From Ichthyophonus hoferi (lineage: Eukaryota > Opisthokonta > Ichthyosporea > Ichthyophonida > Ichthyophonidae), in the NCBI GenBank assembly GCA_002751075.1, contig NAOQ01000466.1:1-57982 (forward strand): a stretch of DNA of 57,982 bases, written 5' to 3'. Shown here one piece after another: positions 12,673 to 26,040 of this stretch (its first letter is position 1; every line of letters begins with the position of its first letter). A program made the position numbers and the translations under genes. The notes under the pieces are model-generated. The model worked only from the letters and a program-made list of their open reading frames with translations, was not told where the DNA came from and did no database searches.

Positions 12673-13379
12673 ATGTCGTCAGCCGCAGTCACCGCAGTTC
12701 CTGCCAAGAAGGTTAAGGTTTCCAAGAAGCCTGATCATCCTACGTATTTTGACATGGTTGCCAGTGCTATTGCTGAGCTAAAAGAGCGCACTGGCTCATC
12801 CAGGCCAGCAATCTTGAAGGCCATCATTGCCAAACACTCAAACCTTGGTTTGACTGCCCACAATTATGTAAGTTTTTAACCAGGAAGCCTTTCAAAGAAT
12901 TCGCCTTTTCCATTTATCTAAAATGTCATAATATTTTATTATTTTTTTTTATTATTTTTACATTTTTCACGTTTTAGATAACGATATTGCCACTATCCTT
13001 TCTGCATACATGAGTACAAAAAGTAACCCAATCATACGTATTACAGGTTGCTATGGCTTTGAAGAAGGCCTTGGTCGCTGGCTACCTAGTACAGGTCAAG
13101 GGTAGTTTCAAGCTTACAGAAGCTGGTAAGAAAGCCATTGCACCCAAGAAGGTAAAGCCCGTTAAGGTTGTTGCTCCTAAGAAACTGGCAGCGAAGAAAG
13201 CTGCTCCTAAAAAGACTGTCGCAAAGAAAGCTATCGCAAAGAAAGCTGTCACACAGAAATTGGGCACAAAGAAGACTGCTATTCAGAAATCTGTCACCAA
13301 GAAGGTTGTTGTTAAGAAGTCACCCGCCAAGAAAATGAAAAAGACCACTACCAGGAAAGCCGCCACCCTTAAGAAATAA
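12673..13379 (+). CDS. H1: Linker histone H1
   Basis: Binds linker DNA at the nucleosome entry/exit site and compacts chromatin. Two exons, 12673-12867 and 13047-13379, join in phase 0 with donor GTAAGT and acceptor TTACAG, giving 175 residues. The N-terminal tail is Ala/Lys/Val-rich. The winged-helix globular domain covers about residues 21-95: HPTYFDMVASAIAELKER, GSSRPAILKAII, then ALKKALVAGYLVQVKGSFKL. The C-terminal tail is almost wholly Lys/Ala/Val/Thr with repeated KKA(V/T) units, typical of H1. The intron falls inside the globular domain, after Asn-Tyr. An in-frame Met at 12646 exists, but the one at 12673 (MSSAAV) fits H1 N-termini and lies after the TATA. No 3' histone stem-loop was seen; AATAAA lies about 250 bases past the stop. 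The gene therefore looks replication-independent and polyadenylated. Confidence 0.95.
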
Positions 13380-13630
13380 GGTGTCCAAATCGTAGTATTG
13401 GAGTGCGCAATTTCAGAGGTGCCGGTAATATCAGAACGTAATGTAGTTGCTTTAGGTGATACGAGGTGAGGTTTAGTGTTATAAATACTACCTTGGATAC
13501 CTTCGTTTAGACTGGCTTTTATCTATATATAAATAATAGACCTGCTATATGCATACTTGTATATCAACAGTGCTTTTATACATGCAGCAGATGTGCTGAA
13601 TATGATTAATTGTCTATTTGAGTTTTTCAA

Positions 13631-13636
13631 AATAAA
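13631..13636 (+). terminator. H1 polyadenylation signal AATAAA
   Basis: Canonical AATAAA about 250 bases downstream of the H1 stop codon in AT-rich DNA. No GGCTCTTTTCAGAGCC-type histone stem-loop was found between the stop and this signal. Confidence 0.5.
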
Positions 13637-13639
13637 ATA

Positions 13640-16600
13640 TAGTTAAAATCACAATCCTGCTTTGTATCATTGCTGTTTGGTTTACTGTGAGGTTCTTTGC
13701 CGGTTGGGCATCATGGGATCAATATTAGCATGAGAAGGAAGTTATATTCGTTTCCTCACAAAACCTCATCACAAACTGATTAGAACTTTACATGCACGAC
13801 GATAGCCCTGTACAACCCTGTTCTACGGATACATAATTCTAAGTTGTACACACGCTATTTGCATCGTATTGGTTTTTTATCATTATATGCCCAAATCGCC
13901 GTAAAGCATATCCAATAAAACAAAAGTTTATAAAGTCGACGAGCCAAGCTGCAGATCAACAAATTAAAAAGTGATATTAAGTACCGGATATAAATAATTT
14001 CATAACCGCCACTGAAATAGGCCTAACTTTCTTGGGTTTGAATTTAAGCGCTTCACAAACTATGGCAGTTCTAGCAACTTGTCCACAACTGTCAAGATCT
14101 CCAAATATATAACCAGTGTTAGTAATAGTCACTTGATCGGATATGTCTTTAAGGCACAGTGGTTATGATAGAGGCTCTATATAGGAAGGCCCATATACCA
14201 ACTTTCTAGGTAACTGGGTGTAGTAATTATATCTCTGTTCTGGTTCAGAAGGGATACATGCTTTGATGCGCTTGTGTGCGAATGTGGAAATTTCACAATG
14301 AGATCTATCAGTAAGGAGTGATATATTACCGATGTAAATAATAACTATGGTCGCAATTTAATGTTAGTAGCTTTCTGAGCCCTTCAGAGGGAGCGAGAGA
14401 TCACGACACTCGATTATATACGAAAGCCGGTAGTGGATTAGATATTACAATAGCGATGTGGTTATTACATATATATAATTAAATGCAAAGTATTTTTGTT
14501 TGCGTTTACGAGAACTTTATATTTTGCTGTTGATACTGCGTATCTATTGAGCGGGTCCCTTTATTATTGATTTTTGTTTTCTTCAATACTTTGTTTCACC
14601 GCGGGTGATATTTTTTGGTTAACACCCGTAGAGCTGTATTTGGTTCGATAATCCAAATGGGACCAACCATTCATAAATATTCTTATTGGACTAATGCAAT
14701 TTATGAAAGATGACAGAGACTCACCAGGTATGTCTGATGCTATGCTATCTCGATAATCTTATACCACAGTGTTCTTAATGGCTATTAGCCAAATCACCAG
14801 CCTACGATCTTGCAAGCCATGTATCGACAAATTAATTTAAACTGTGTTTCGGAGCTAACGATCTTGCACAACATATCCCGTATTACCAATCCCCTTCAAA
14901 AAGTACCATAAAATACAAGAATCTACAAGTTGTATGTATACGCTAAAGGACACATGGATGGGCAGTTATGGGATACAGTACTATTTCTTAATGTAAAGTA
15001 GTTTTTTCTCAATACTCCCAATAGTTAAGTCCAACATCATAACCGGCTTCCTCTTTAGCACATGCATAGCTGTTAATGATTATAAAAAGGAGAGTGCACA
15101 AAAATTAGAAGATAAAATTAAGTCAGAAATGAAACACAAATTCATCAATCAATAATCCTAATTATCAACATAAAGGTAGGTACGTCTATTTTGGTTGTAT
15201 CATAGGTACTTTATTTGTTTGTGGGATATGTGGGATTGATATGCTTTCTTAATATTTTCCAACACATTTTCTAATATCTTAAACTTAGAATTTTCATACA
15301 AACTTGTCACCCCATCACACATACATATTCCCATTATCTGCGTAGATAGATGTGGATAAAGATAGAAATAACTCAATATAATAATTAACCTTGCGAATAA
15401 GTACACTCCAAAGCATAAATTGAATAATAACTACGACGTTATACTTAGCGGTCCGGGTATATATTCTTTATATAGTAATAAGATGGACAGATTTGCCTCA
15501 CAAAAGAAAATAATAGATAACATTATAAAGAACCCACGTAGTATTAGGACTTTGTGCCAGGAGAACGTTAAAAATATAGCCACTGTTTGTGGAAATCAGG
15601 AAATCCGATAATTCAACAGACCGGAGATATCATATTTTTCAAGATGTGTGTTCTCTGATTTGTGAAGTTCACAGTCACTTGAAAACATTTCTGTACAACG
15701 TATAATATATCTATATATTTTTATACACATGCAAATATGCGTACCACTATTTAGACCTCTATATACGTAATTGCATATTTACATCTTGCTATTTTCACCA
15801 CAGATATGTAGGTACATGATCATACGAGTATAACTTGTCATCCAGTTGAGTTTCTACATGGACATACATATTTATATCGTTTTAAACAGTTCATACACAT
15901 ATTCGCTCAGGCACACCTTTTTCACTTTAAAATTTATATTTTTTGTTCCCCTCACAAGGCTGTTTACCTTGAAGTTTTTATACAAAGTGGTGTAAGCAGG
16001 ATTAGAGAAGCATTTTTGAACGGAAGAGGAAGGGAAAATTCTTTTTTGTCGCACCATTCCCCGAGCCTACATTATGTTACTACATCCCCTCTTACAGGTT
16101 AAAAAAAAAATGGGACGAATAGTCAGCAGGTTGACAGTTTTGGATTTATAGTGTGGCTAGCAATCTCTTACCCTCTACCTAGCTGAATACTTCCCTGGGC
16201 CGTAAATAAACTTTGTTTCTAATTCACACAATAAATTTATCAAAAATGTGAACAAACCAGAAATAATTTAGAGGCGTAAATGTAATTACATTGGCAATAT
16301 CGACTCATCACCAATTGCTACTAAATTTGACAAATTAATTAGTGAGATGTTTAATTACGTAAAGACTTGTAAGTAGTTCCTCAAGCGTATATCTTTACAT
16401 GAATGAAGCCTAACAGGTTCGTGTTTGTTCCTCATTCTTCAAATAATGCAAGATTATATCATTTTAACGATGTCAGTCTTTATAAAAACGGGCTTCAGGG
16501 CATAGTCACATTAACTATTAGCAATGATGACCCATACCCATGGCACTAGTCCTTTATTTATTAAAAGTCATGCAAACTAACACTATATCATTACTATTTA

Positions 16601-17742
16601 CCGATACGGTCATCCTGCTTTGAATCTCAGCCTGGCTCTTCAGATCTGTCTTTCGGGCCAATCATTACTCTTTTTAAGTTTATTCTATCTGCGGCAGAAA
16701 TATTTAATGACTATTAGCTAATACATTTGTTCAACTATGTTATTTTAAACGATAGAATTTGATATTTTATATAACCAATAGGAGGTTATGAGGCGTACTT
16801 GTTCCTGGGCGAGCTACAATAGAATATTTATTTATACCAAGTATTGAAATAGGCTGGGTTTATTTTATTTTTATTTTTGCCTTTTCTTTTTGTGAAATTT
16901 TACTTACCATTCACATCAGTGAATAGCCTCTGTTACCAATTGAATATTAGTTTTAATCCTTCTCGCCCAACTTTCTTTTCCTGACCCTCGTATATATCTT
17001 CAAGCGAAAAGGAATTTGTATTGCTATTATAAGCCTTTCACCTTAGTGATTTTGAAGGCCCTTCCTCTTTTTTTTTTTTTTTTTTTTAAAAATTTTTTTT
17101 TAGTCATTCATGTCATCTAACCTGCAGAATAATAGAAGGTTTATTAGTCAAGATGAGGTGCGGCCGTAAAAGGAAAGTCCTATATGGAGTGAGTAACGTT
17201 CTACTTAGGGAAATAAGCGTGTTTATAATTTCAACACAGATGCAAGCAAAAAGTGTACTCACAATATGTAAATCACCCGTGTATTTAGGATCAACGTACA
17301 AAGACCTGTAATTATTTTTACACATGCACACCACGATAAATATACATGAACCCATACCGGTACTCTTTATGTTTGGTTATTTTCTGTTAAATGCTCTGGC
17401 TCCTTGAGCTCACTTAATGGACCTCGTTATATGCGCATGCACAAATATATATGCCTATATACAAATACTCTGCAGAAGACCAGGTATGTACCATAGCACA
17501 AACATTATAAAATACATTTACATCTACACAGGGCATACATGCAATTAATCAAAGATACCTTTGGTTTGATAGATAAACTGGACGTATCAGGTTTAAGATA
17601 GATAATTGACCCAGGGAAACCTCTTTATTGCTTCATCAATACAGTGTAACAGGCTCACATAGTTCTAGCTAGTCTACAACCAGAAACATTGTTTTGGATC
17701 CACTCTGTATTAACCAGTGTAGAGAGAGTATATATCGCCATA
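13640..17742. other. Gene-poor region between H1 and HMGCL
   Basis: About 4 kb of AT-rich DNA with only short, unlinked ORFs and no family resemblance on either strand. A long poly-T/poly-A tract lies at about 17069-17102. HMGCL promoter elements are expected just left of 17743, but none could be assigned. Confidence 0.6.
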
Positions 17743-20700
17743 ATGCTCAGTTTATTTGCCAAGGCTATTTCATTTCAGCCTGCCCGAACAGATTATTTTT
17801 GTTTTATGTCAACAAAAATTGTGAGTAGACCCAGCGTGTTGTTTCATTTGTATATTTGTGAGACTATTATCCCTTTTTGTATTTTAAGTCGATATTTTGC
17901 GTGAATACTACCGAGCTTTCTTTCCTTATTTATCAGGTATTATATGTTTCCAGTTGATGATAAGACTTTCCTCTTTCAAAAATAATGAACGAAGGTTTAT
18001 ATCAACCAATTGACGCATAGTGGATAATGGAATAAGGCTATAAGGCATACTATCCACCCCTCTATAGAATTCTCTCCTTCATGTCATCAGGCAATTATTA
18101 CAATTTTTCTCTACTTTCACACCATAACAAATCTACTCGCGATAAATAATATAATAAATAACATATACCAGCTCTTAAATACAGTCCAACATGTTACCCC
18201 ACAGGCATTAACCAAATTACATTACCCTGCCAACCACATAAACATACGTAGCCAACTACACTTTCACAACTACCAGAACACATAAAAATTGTAGAGGTAG
18301 GTCCCAGAGATGGCTTGCAAAATGAGGCTTTAGTTCTTTCGACACATGTTAAAGTAGAGTTTATTAATCGTCTATCAGCCTGTGGGCTCAAGGTTATAGA
18401 AGCAGCTAGTTTTGTTTCACCCAAGTGGTCACCGCAGGTGAGAGAATTACTGACGTTTATTTTCTCGTTCATTGAAACCGTTTCTTTAATTATTCGTGCT
18501 CTCTTATACTATCTCTAAATGGCCCCTATCTGATATGATATGGCTTATGGGTTTATGTTGTTTTTAATTTTCACTTATATTACTTTAGTTTCTATTATCT
18601 AAGAAATTATATTCCTCATGTAGCCTATCGGGCCCATTACAACTATTAGATATTCTTCTCTTATTGATTAGGAGTAATATAATATATCACTGTTAGAGGA
18701 ATATTTATGTAAGTCTTCACCGTCCCATTGTCTTGAAGAAGGATGAAGAATCAATGGAGAGCATATATTAGTAATGAGATCATTAGAGAGTTCTACATGA
18801 TTATAAGTAAGAGGTGTTAGGGATAATAGACTATTAAGAGATATCGCTAAAGAGAAGCACATTGCCATCCTATCCTAGCATTCATCATATTTTTAATGGT
18901 TGATAATGTATCCGATTCCTGCGCTATATATACAAACATAAAGATAATATATATGAAAATGCTTTTTTTTCCCATTAGTAACTATTCAGCCTATACCTGT
19001 CATCCTATATTCTTCTTACATTACCCATTTGGTGTTGGAATACTCACTCTTTTTCTATCCTTTTCTGCTATTTTTCCTGCATATTCTCACCCTTCAACTC
19101 CTGTGCCCACTCGTCTCCGTATGAGATATATTTATCCTCACTATCACTACATTATTATCATGTACACTTTCCCATCTATTACATAGTAAACCATCTACTA
19201 ATCTCCACGTATTAATTCCCATGATTCTACTCTTAGATGTTTATGCTTTGCTTTTGAATGGTTAGTTGCCAGTTATGAACTTGTTTTTTATTTCAGCCGG
19301 TGTAGTGATTATCTCACCCATGTTCAATGTGGCAGCCAACTACTGCAAGCAGAGAATTTAGGATAAAAAATGTATAGCCTTTATTCAGTATCGCTAGAAT
19401 TGAGAGTCTCCAATCCGTTTTTGACAGAACCTTTTTACACTTTATAAATATAGCGTTATATATAATACTCTAAAACTCAGCACCAATCAATTAGATAATT
19501 ATAACTATAGTTACTTGGCCTATTTTATATATGGGGCTATATTTGACGTTTGGTCTTACTAATCTAGATCTCATATCCTCTTTTTAAGTGTCGATACACC
19601 CTTGGTATAAATACATACTCCGCCCCTGCCATTGATCAATGGGTCTTCCTTTTACAAGTTTAAAGCACATAAACGTATGTTAATTAATATTAGTGCAATA
19701 GAAAGGTACAGAACGTCAGGCCTAAAGACAAAACATTCCCATAACTCATGTTTCTAATGTCACAGATGGCCGACCATTCAGAGGTTATGAGAAATATTAC
19801 ACGCAATGAAGGGGTATCATATCCTGTATTGACTCCTAATCTCAGAGGACTGGAAGGTTTGTTCGTCACTATGTCTCTCTCTTGAGGAGATGTGTATGCA
19901 TGAATGTAATAATATATTATATATCTATTGCAAATTTATCTATGTGTGTGTGTGGGTGTGTACATGTATGCATGTATGTATGAAGAAATGAATGTATATA
20001 ATAGTATATTTGTACGTCTTATATCTCTATCTGTGAGAAATATATATACATGATATGCAAATGCAATTATCCAGGCGATTATTATTATGGGGATAATCAG
20101 GTATGCAAGTAAGTGTCATTTTAGGTTTTCTTTCAATATTTTTTCAGTCACCCACTCTTGTATTGTTTTTCTATTGATAAAAACAAGGTTTTCCAATGTG
20201 AACATGACTGTGATTACTGCACCCCACCATTTCCCTTATGCTTCCTTCCGTCGTATCACTCCCACATTCAAACATACAGCATAATCCATCCATATTACTA
20301 TATATCCTAATTTACATATCTTTTTTGTTCATCTTCTCTCTTCTCTCTTCTTCAACCTGTAGTCACTTGTTTGCTCTATAGGATTAAACATGATAGGAAT
20401 AACTATTACCAATGAGTATTCAATTTCCCCAGACGCCTTATTGGTGCAGGCGGAAGAGGTGGCAGTGTTCGGGGCCGCGTCTGAGGTATGTATTAGCCAT
20501 ACGTCATACAAGAATTGATACTATCTATTTGTGTTATAATTTCACCACAAACGGATTTTATGAAATATAAAGTTGGGTTTAATTTAATAAGCATTCACTA
20601 AATAGAGTATTGCGTAATAGTTATATATGCGAAAAACCGGGTAAAGCCATTTGGAAATATTAAAAAATTAATAATATTTCAAGGTTTTTAACATATTCAT

Positions 20701-21756
20701 TCCTTCATATCTCTTAAATAATCTTCAATAATTCCTAGTTATGAAATAGGATCTTTGATTTTCACTACCCTCTGATAGCATTCCCTTCTAGGCCTTTAGT
20801 CAGAAGAACATCTCTTGCTCCATTGAAGAGAGCTTCGTTCGCTTTCGAAGAGTGTGTGAGAGGGCACAGAAGGTCCAGGTACCTGTAAGAGGGTATGTCT
20901 GTTTGTATATATGTATGTATGTTTATGTTTATATATGTATGTGTGTTTGTATATTTGTATGCGTGTATGGGTATACATATATATATNNNNNNNNNNNNNN
21001 NNNNNNNNNNNNNNNNNNNNNNNNNNNNNNNNNNNNNNNNNNNNNNNNNNNNNNNNNNNNNNNNNNNNNNNNNNNNNNNNNNNNNNNNNNNNNNNNNNNN
21101 NNNNNNNNNNNNNNNNNNNNNNNNNNNNNNNNNNNNNNNNNNNNNNNNNNNNNNNNNNNNNNNNNNNNNNNNNNNNNNNNNNNNNNNNNNNNNNNNNNNN
21201 NNNNNNNNNNNNNNNNNNNNNNNNNNNNNNNNNNNNNNNNNNNNNNNNNNNNNNNNNNNNNNNNNNNNNNNNNNNNNNNNNNNNNNNNNNNNNNNNNNNN
21301 NNNNNNNNNNNNNNNNNNNNNNNNNNNNNNNNNNNNNNNNNNNNNNNNNNNNNNNNNNNNNNNNNNNNNNNNNNNNNNNNNNNNNNNNNNNNNNNNNNNN
21401 NNNNNNNNNNNNNNNNNNNNNNNNNNNNNNNNNNNNNNNNNNNNNNNNNNNNNNNNNNNNNNNNNNNNNNNNNNNNNNNNNNNNNNNNNNNNNNNNNNNN
21501 NNNNNNNNNNNNNNNNNNNNNNNNNNNNNNNNNNNNNNNNNNNNNNNNNNNNNNNNNNNNNNNNNNNNNNNNNNNNNNNNNNNNNNNNNNNNNNNNNNNN
21601 NNNNNNNNNNNNNNNNNNNNNNNNNNNNNNNNNNNNNNNNNNNNNNNNNNNNNNNNNNNNNNNNNNNNNNNNNNNNNNNNNNNNNNNNNNNNNNNNNNNN
21701 NNNNNNNNNNNNNNNNNNNNNNNNNNNNNNNNNNNNNNNNNNNNNNNNNNNNNNNN

Positions 21757-21797
<41 letters not shown>

Positions 21798-24700
21798 TTT
21801 TTGTATATATGATGGGTATTTGTTTGTGTATTGTATATGTCTGTATGTTTGTGTATACGTATGTTTGGTTGTATATATATATGCTCGTGTAGTATATATA
21901 TGTTTATGTAGGTACATGTTTGTATACCGGATATTAAAAGCAATATTATAAGGCTAACAAAATATACCTGTCTTATGGCCAAGTCTTTTCCAATCTACTT
22001 GGTTTTATACATTAAACTGATTACTACTCCTATCTTACCTTTGTCTCATGCCTAACATTCACCAAAGCATACTCTTCATCATACTATTACTATCCAATCA
22101 TATTTATTTTCTCCCTTCCCACTACCCATTCCCACCCTCCCACAGTTACATCTCTACGGTGATTGAGTGTCCTTACTCAGGCTATGTAGATCCTTTACAG
22201 GTAAAATACGTGGCCCAACGACTATATGAGATGGGGTGCTATGAGATATCCCTGGGGGATACAATTGGTGTTAGTACCCCTCGTAAGTGCTTTTGATTTT
22301 TGATTTTTAATTTTTAATTGTTTTATAATTTTTGAAATATTTCCAGCCATTGTTGTGTACCCGTGTTGTTAGTAAAGCCATGTGAGGGTAAAATAAATAC
22401 ATATATGCATAGGCCACGACTACCATTGGCGTATATGCTGTCATCAATGCAAATAATGTTTTGGAAATACTTGCAGATATTAGGGTACATTTTTGCTATA
22501 CTGTACGTTCTAATAGTACCTAGACAATAACAATAGTAATATAATGGGAGAATATTTTATATGCAAAATATATTTCTGGCCTTTTCTCGTCTTTATTCCT
22601 GATCATTATCTCTTGGTTTCTTTACTTACCTCTCCCAAACATACACCTATCTTTTGCATCTCTATCGCATTTTCTCTAGTATTTACAGAAAGAGAAATAG
22701 TAAAGTCAAGGGGTATTGCATGGAAATAAAGAGATAAAGAGAAAGATAGATAGAACACCGAATAATAGTAAAAGACATTAGAAATAAATAGCTAAAGAAG
22801 AAAAAAGGTTAGAAAAACAGAACTCACCTCTACTTAGGGAGTTATATTATTATGTTTTTATTTGTATTTATTTTTTATTGGTTTGGAGGCTATGGGGTTG
22901 CCATAGAAACCATCTTAGTTGATTTCATAGCACACATAGTTGATGCTTATTGATTTGTTACTTGGTTAATAGGGTCACATCTAACTAGTATCGTCTGTAT
23001 CACTAATGATGACTGACACACAAACATATTCATATCTTTATCAATGTACAGGTCCTTAATTATTTATAGACAGGCGCATACAAAGCTACGCTAACACATG
23101 TATTTTCACACCTGGATTATATACTTAGCCATCAAGACTCACATACATACATACATACATACATACATACATACATACATACATACATACACATTTAATT
23201 GCATTTAATTGCATATATTACATGCGCTTTCTTATGCCCTTACGTTAAAATATATATTATTTAATATATTTAACATAATATATCGAGTAAAGTTAGTATG
23301 TTTGCTTGCCCCGGATCTGATATATATTTATGTAAGTAATAGAAATGTACTACTACATGTTTCCAAAAAATCAATATTTCAATTGAAATTGCACTATGCA
23401 CATACGTATGTATAAATACACACTCACACATATGCTTGCTTACCAATATATATACAGGTAGACTGCAGGAGGTTATAGCTACAGTTGCAGAGATTGTACC
23501 TCTTAAGGCTATTGCAGTGCATTGTCATGATACCTATGGTCAGGGCCTAGCCAATATCCTTGCTGCTATGGAGGTGAGAGACATACACTATATATAATAT
23601 CTATGAATGTATGCATGTATGCATGTATATATATCTGTGTATATGATTACGTGTTTGCGCGTTTATAGAAAAAAGAGATAAATTTGAAGCATTTGATGTT
23701 GCATATACAAAGGGGGGAATGATTATTTGAGCGAGAGAGAGGGAATATATATAGACAGATATAGAGATATATATGGGGTGGAAGCAAACATTTAATCACG
23801 ATGAAAAGAAAAAGTTAAGTGAAACCTGTTTGATGATTTGTTTGTATTTGTATACATGAGAATATGTTATCACTATTACATTGAGTTTGTACTCTTTTTA
23901 TCTGTGCCATCAATTAGTTTCTAGCATTAAACTATACAATCTAGTAATAACAGTGCCTACATTTTCTCCCTTTTTCTTTAGCTACTAGTATTGGTTTACA
24001 TTTTATATCACCTCTTCTATTGGTCAAACGCATTTTCTGTATCATCTAGCTAGTATCTCTACTGTTGATAAGATCTGGGATGAGCTAACTGAAGTTATGA
24101 TTGGGTTGTTATCATGCGATGTATATTGTGTTTAATATATGTGTATGAATTCTAAAATTAATTATTAAAGTATTATGTCTACAAATAATCAACATGATAT
24201 AAAATTACAATCATCTCCCTTTCAACCAATCATCAACGTCTATATTCAGATGGGGGTTGATGTTATTGATTCGTCAGTGGGTGGACTGGGAGGATGCCCC
24301 TATGCAGTTGGTGCAACTGGAAATGTAGCAACCGAGGATGTGGTATTTATGTTGAATGGACTAGGCATACACAGTGGTATAGTATATTTTATAGTGTAAC
24401 TATCCTATCAGAAGAGTTAGAATATTAGTATGAGGAGCGCCTAGTCCACGACATTGTATTTGCTAATATTATCATTATTATGCTCTGTTATACTATTACT
24501 ATTTATGCATAATATTCATAAGCACCTTTTTATTGTGATGGTAGTTAGTTTTTATTCTCACGGAGGTGTGTGCTGATTGGTGGGTAGTTGCTAAGGGGTG
24601 GGGTTGGTTTGCGCTGCCCGAATCTAAACCTCTAAAGTTAGTCATATGCACCAACCTTGCCCAGTTATAATTGGTCTATTAAGAGATTAAAGATATGCTT

Positions 24701-25230
24701 TCTAGATTAGGATAAATGCTTTACTAACTGGCATTGGCAGATCATCTGCCTAAATATCTTCATAACATACTTCAGTTATAAAAGTACTTTATTTCTCTAT
24801 ATCAATCTAATCACAATCTGACTAAGGCGGTGTTAAACAAGTGGTAACACCACAAGGTTTTTCATCAACTCGTTATTTATTCCTTCTCTATCAATTTCAT
24901 ACTCAGATACATCGTCTCTTAATCGTACTCATACCCAGCTCTCCCTATCCCCCACACTGACACCTACCCCAGATTTATTTTTATTTTTTTATTTATACAC
25001 CACGTTCTCCTTCCCTTTGTTCTTATCTAGTCGACTAATAATATTCTTTAATTTTTACTTAACCAAACAACACTTTTCCCATCTTTATCTCCACAGGTAT
25101 AGATATACACCGTCTGTTAGATGCTGGTAGCTATGTTATGAATGCTCTGGGTCGACCAGTCACATCACGTGTGGGTGTAGCCATGGCAACCGAGAGAGAT
25201 AGCCTAAATCAACATCCTGTAAACACATAG
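17743..25230 (+). CDS. HMGCL: Hydroxymethylglutaryl-CoA lyase
   Basis: Cleaves HMG-CoA to acetoacetate and acetyl-CoA, the last step of leucine breakdown and of ketone-body formation. Nine exons: 17743-17820, 18252-18437, 19766-19856, 20433-20485, 20792-20892, 22146-22282, 23458-23573, 24250-24376, 25097-25230. All phases agree, totalling 340 codons plus TAG. Exon 1 encodes [16 protein letters not shown], a basic/hydrophobic leader suited to mitochondrial import. The TIM barrel follows. Metal and catalytic residues are present: R45-D46 in [11 protein letters not shown]237-C-H239 in [10 protein letters not shown]270 in GGLGGCPYA and N279. These match human R41, D42, H233, H235, C266 and N275 with a constant offset of four. 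The C-terminus ends HPVNT, lacking the peroxisomal CKL of the human enzyme. Intron 5 contains the assembly gap. An upstream in-frame Met at 17689 is an alternative start. Confidence 0.95.
19295..19560 (+). repeat. Dispersed repeat B, copy 1 (possible solo LTR)
   Basis: Lies in HMGCL intron 2 and aligns through its length with 42338-42620. Shared landmarks are GGCAGCCAACTA.TG.AA.CAGAGAA, then AGCCTTTATTCAGTATC, then an AATT.GATAATT..A..ATAGTTA segment. Only two copies are visible. The isolated copy in an intron, against a copy in repeat-rich DNA, fits a solo LTR of an old retroelement, but target-site duplications were not established. Confidence 0.5.
19935..19985. repeat. GT/GTAT microsatellite
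   Basis: TG-dinucleotide run passing into TATG/CATG units within HMGCL intron 3. Confidence 0.75.
20898..20986. repeat. GTAT/TA-rich repeat at left gap edge
   Basis: Starts just past the donor of HMGCL exon 5 and runs into the gap as (TA)n. ORFs across it are repeat translations. Confidence 0.85.
20987..21756. other. Assembly gap (770 N)
   Basis: All bases are N. The gap is wholly inside HMGCL intron 5. Exons 20792-20892 and 22146-22282 join in phase without needing anything from the gap. Several long ORFs appear to cross it, but they are artefacts of the unknown bases. Confidence 1.
21757..21905. repeat. (TA)n then TGTATA repeat at right gap edge
   Basis: At least 17 TA units followed by a GTAT/TATG-rich tract. 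With the left flank it brackets the gap, so the gap probably reflects an unassembled simple repeat. Confidence 0.9.
23141..23192. repeat. (CATA)n microsatellite
   Basis: About twelve perfect CATA units in HMGCL intron 6. Confidence 0.95.
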
Positions 25231-26040
25231 GACTGAAATACCATTTACTACTATCATCATAATTTGACTCATGCACTCTGTCTTTTTAATCGTAGATACA
25301 CACATACTCATAGGTGTACATATATATAGTTCCCTAATTTATATACTGCGTTGCCATATTTTTCAACAAGTCAGGTCGTTTTAAACTATACATTAAAGGG
25401 TTAAAGGGGTAATACTATTTGAGGAAAGGAGATCTACCGATCTACTGACTGACAAATCAAAATAAATAAAATCAATTTAAATAAGATTGGCTATTGGATG
25501 ATTAGTTCTTATGCTTATACGCTAGAAGTTGGGACGTTGGTATTAATGATGAAGTATAATAATCCTCAAGTGTAAATGTAATCATTGTATTTTATTTTAA
25601 AATAGGCTCTCTTTATTATTACACCTATGTAGTAGGCATAGATCTAGAAAGATATAGGTGGGATTTAACACAAATTTATTAGTATTTGACAGCCATACAT
25701 AATGGACTATTGTAGCAAGTTACGATTTTCAGATAGTAGATTAGATATACACACGGAGAAAATATAACAATATATATATATTTTATTAAAAGAAACGATA
25801 TATAATTATGTAACACAGACTTGGCAATAGTGAATGCACACAAGAATAGAAGAGAGGAAGAAAAACGCAATGAACCATACCAAGCGGTTACATGGTTACA
25901 TATGTTTTACCTCATCAAAGTCATAAGAGATGGACCTGGTGTAATATAGTATTGTAATATACAGCTTACCTTTTGTTTTATCTATTGACAAATGCTTTCC
26001 TATTCTTTCCCCAAGAATAAATAACGTCTTCACATAATTG
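25231..26040. other. 3' flank of HMGCL, no gene seen
   Basis: Contains overlapping AATAAA hexamers at 25461-25470, about 230 bases past the HMGCL stop; these are candidate polyadenylation signals. No coding sequence is recognised. Confidence 0.5.

Noticed and set aside
15420-15611. 63-codon plus-strand ORF with a protein-like composition
   Set aside because: No flanking splice sites, family resemblance or neighbours support it.
20765-21982. Long ORFs on both strands across the N gap
   Set aside because: They consist of unknown bases flanked by TA/GTAT repeats; the open frame is an artefact.
23141-23192. CRISPR-like or protein-coding repeat
   Set aside because: Perfect tetranucleotide microsatellite without spacers, in a eukaryotic intron.
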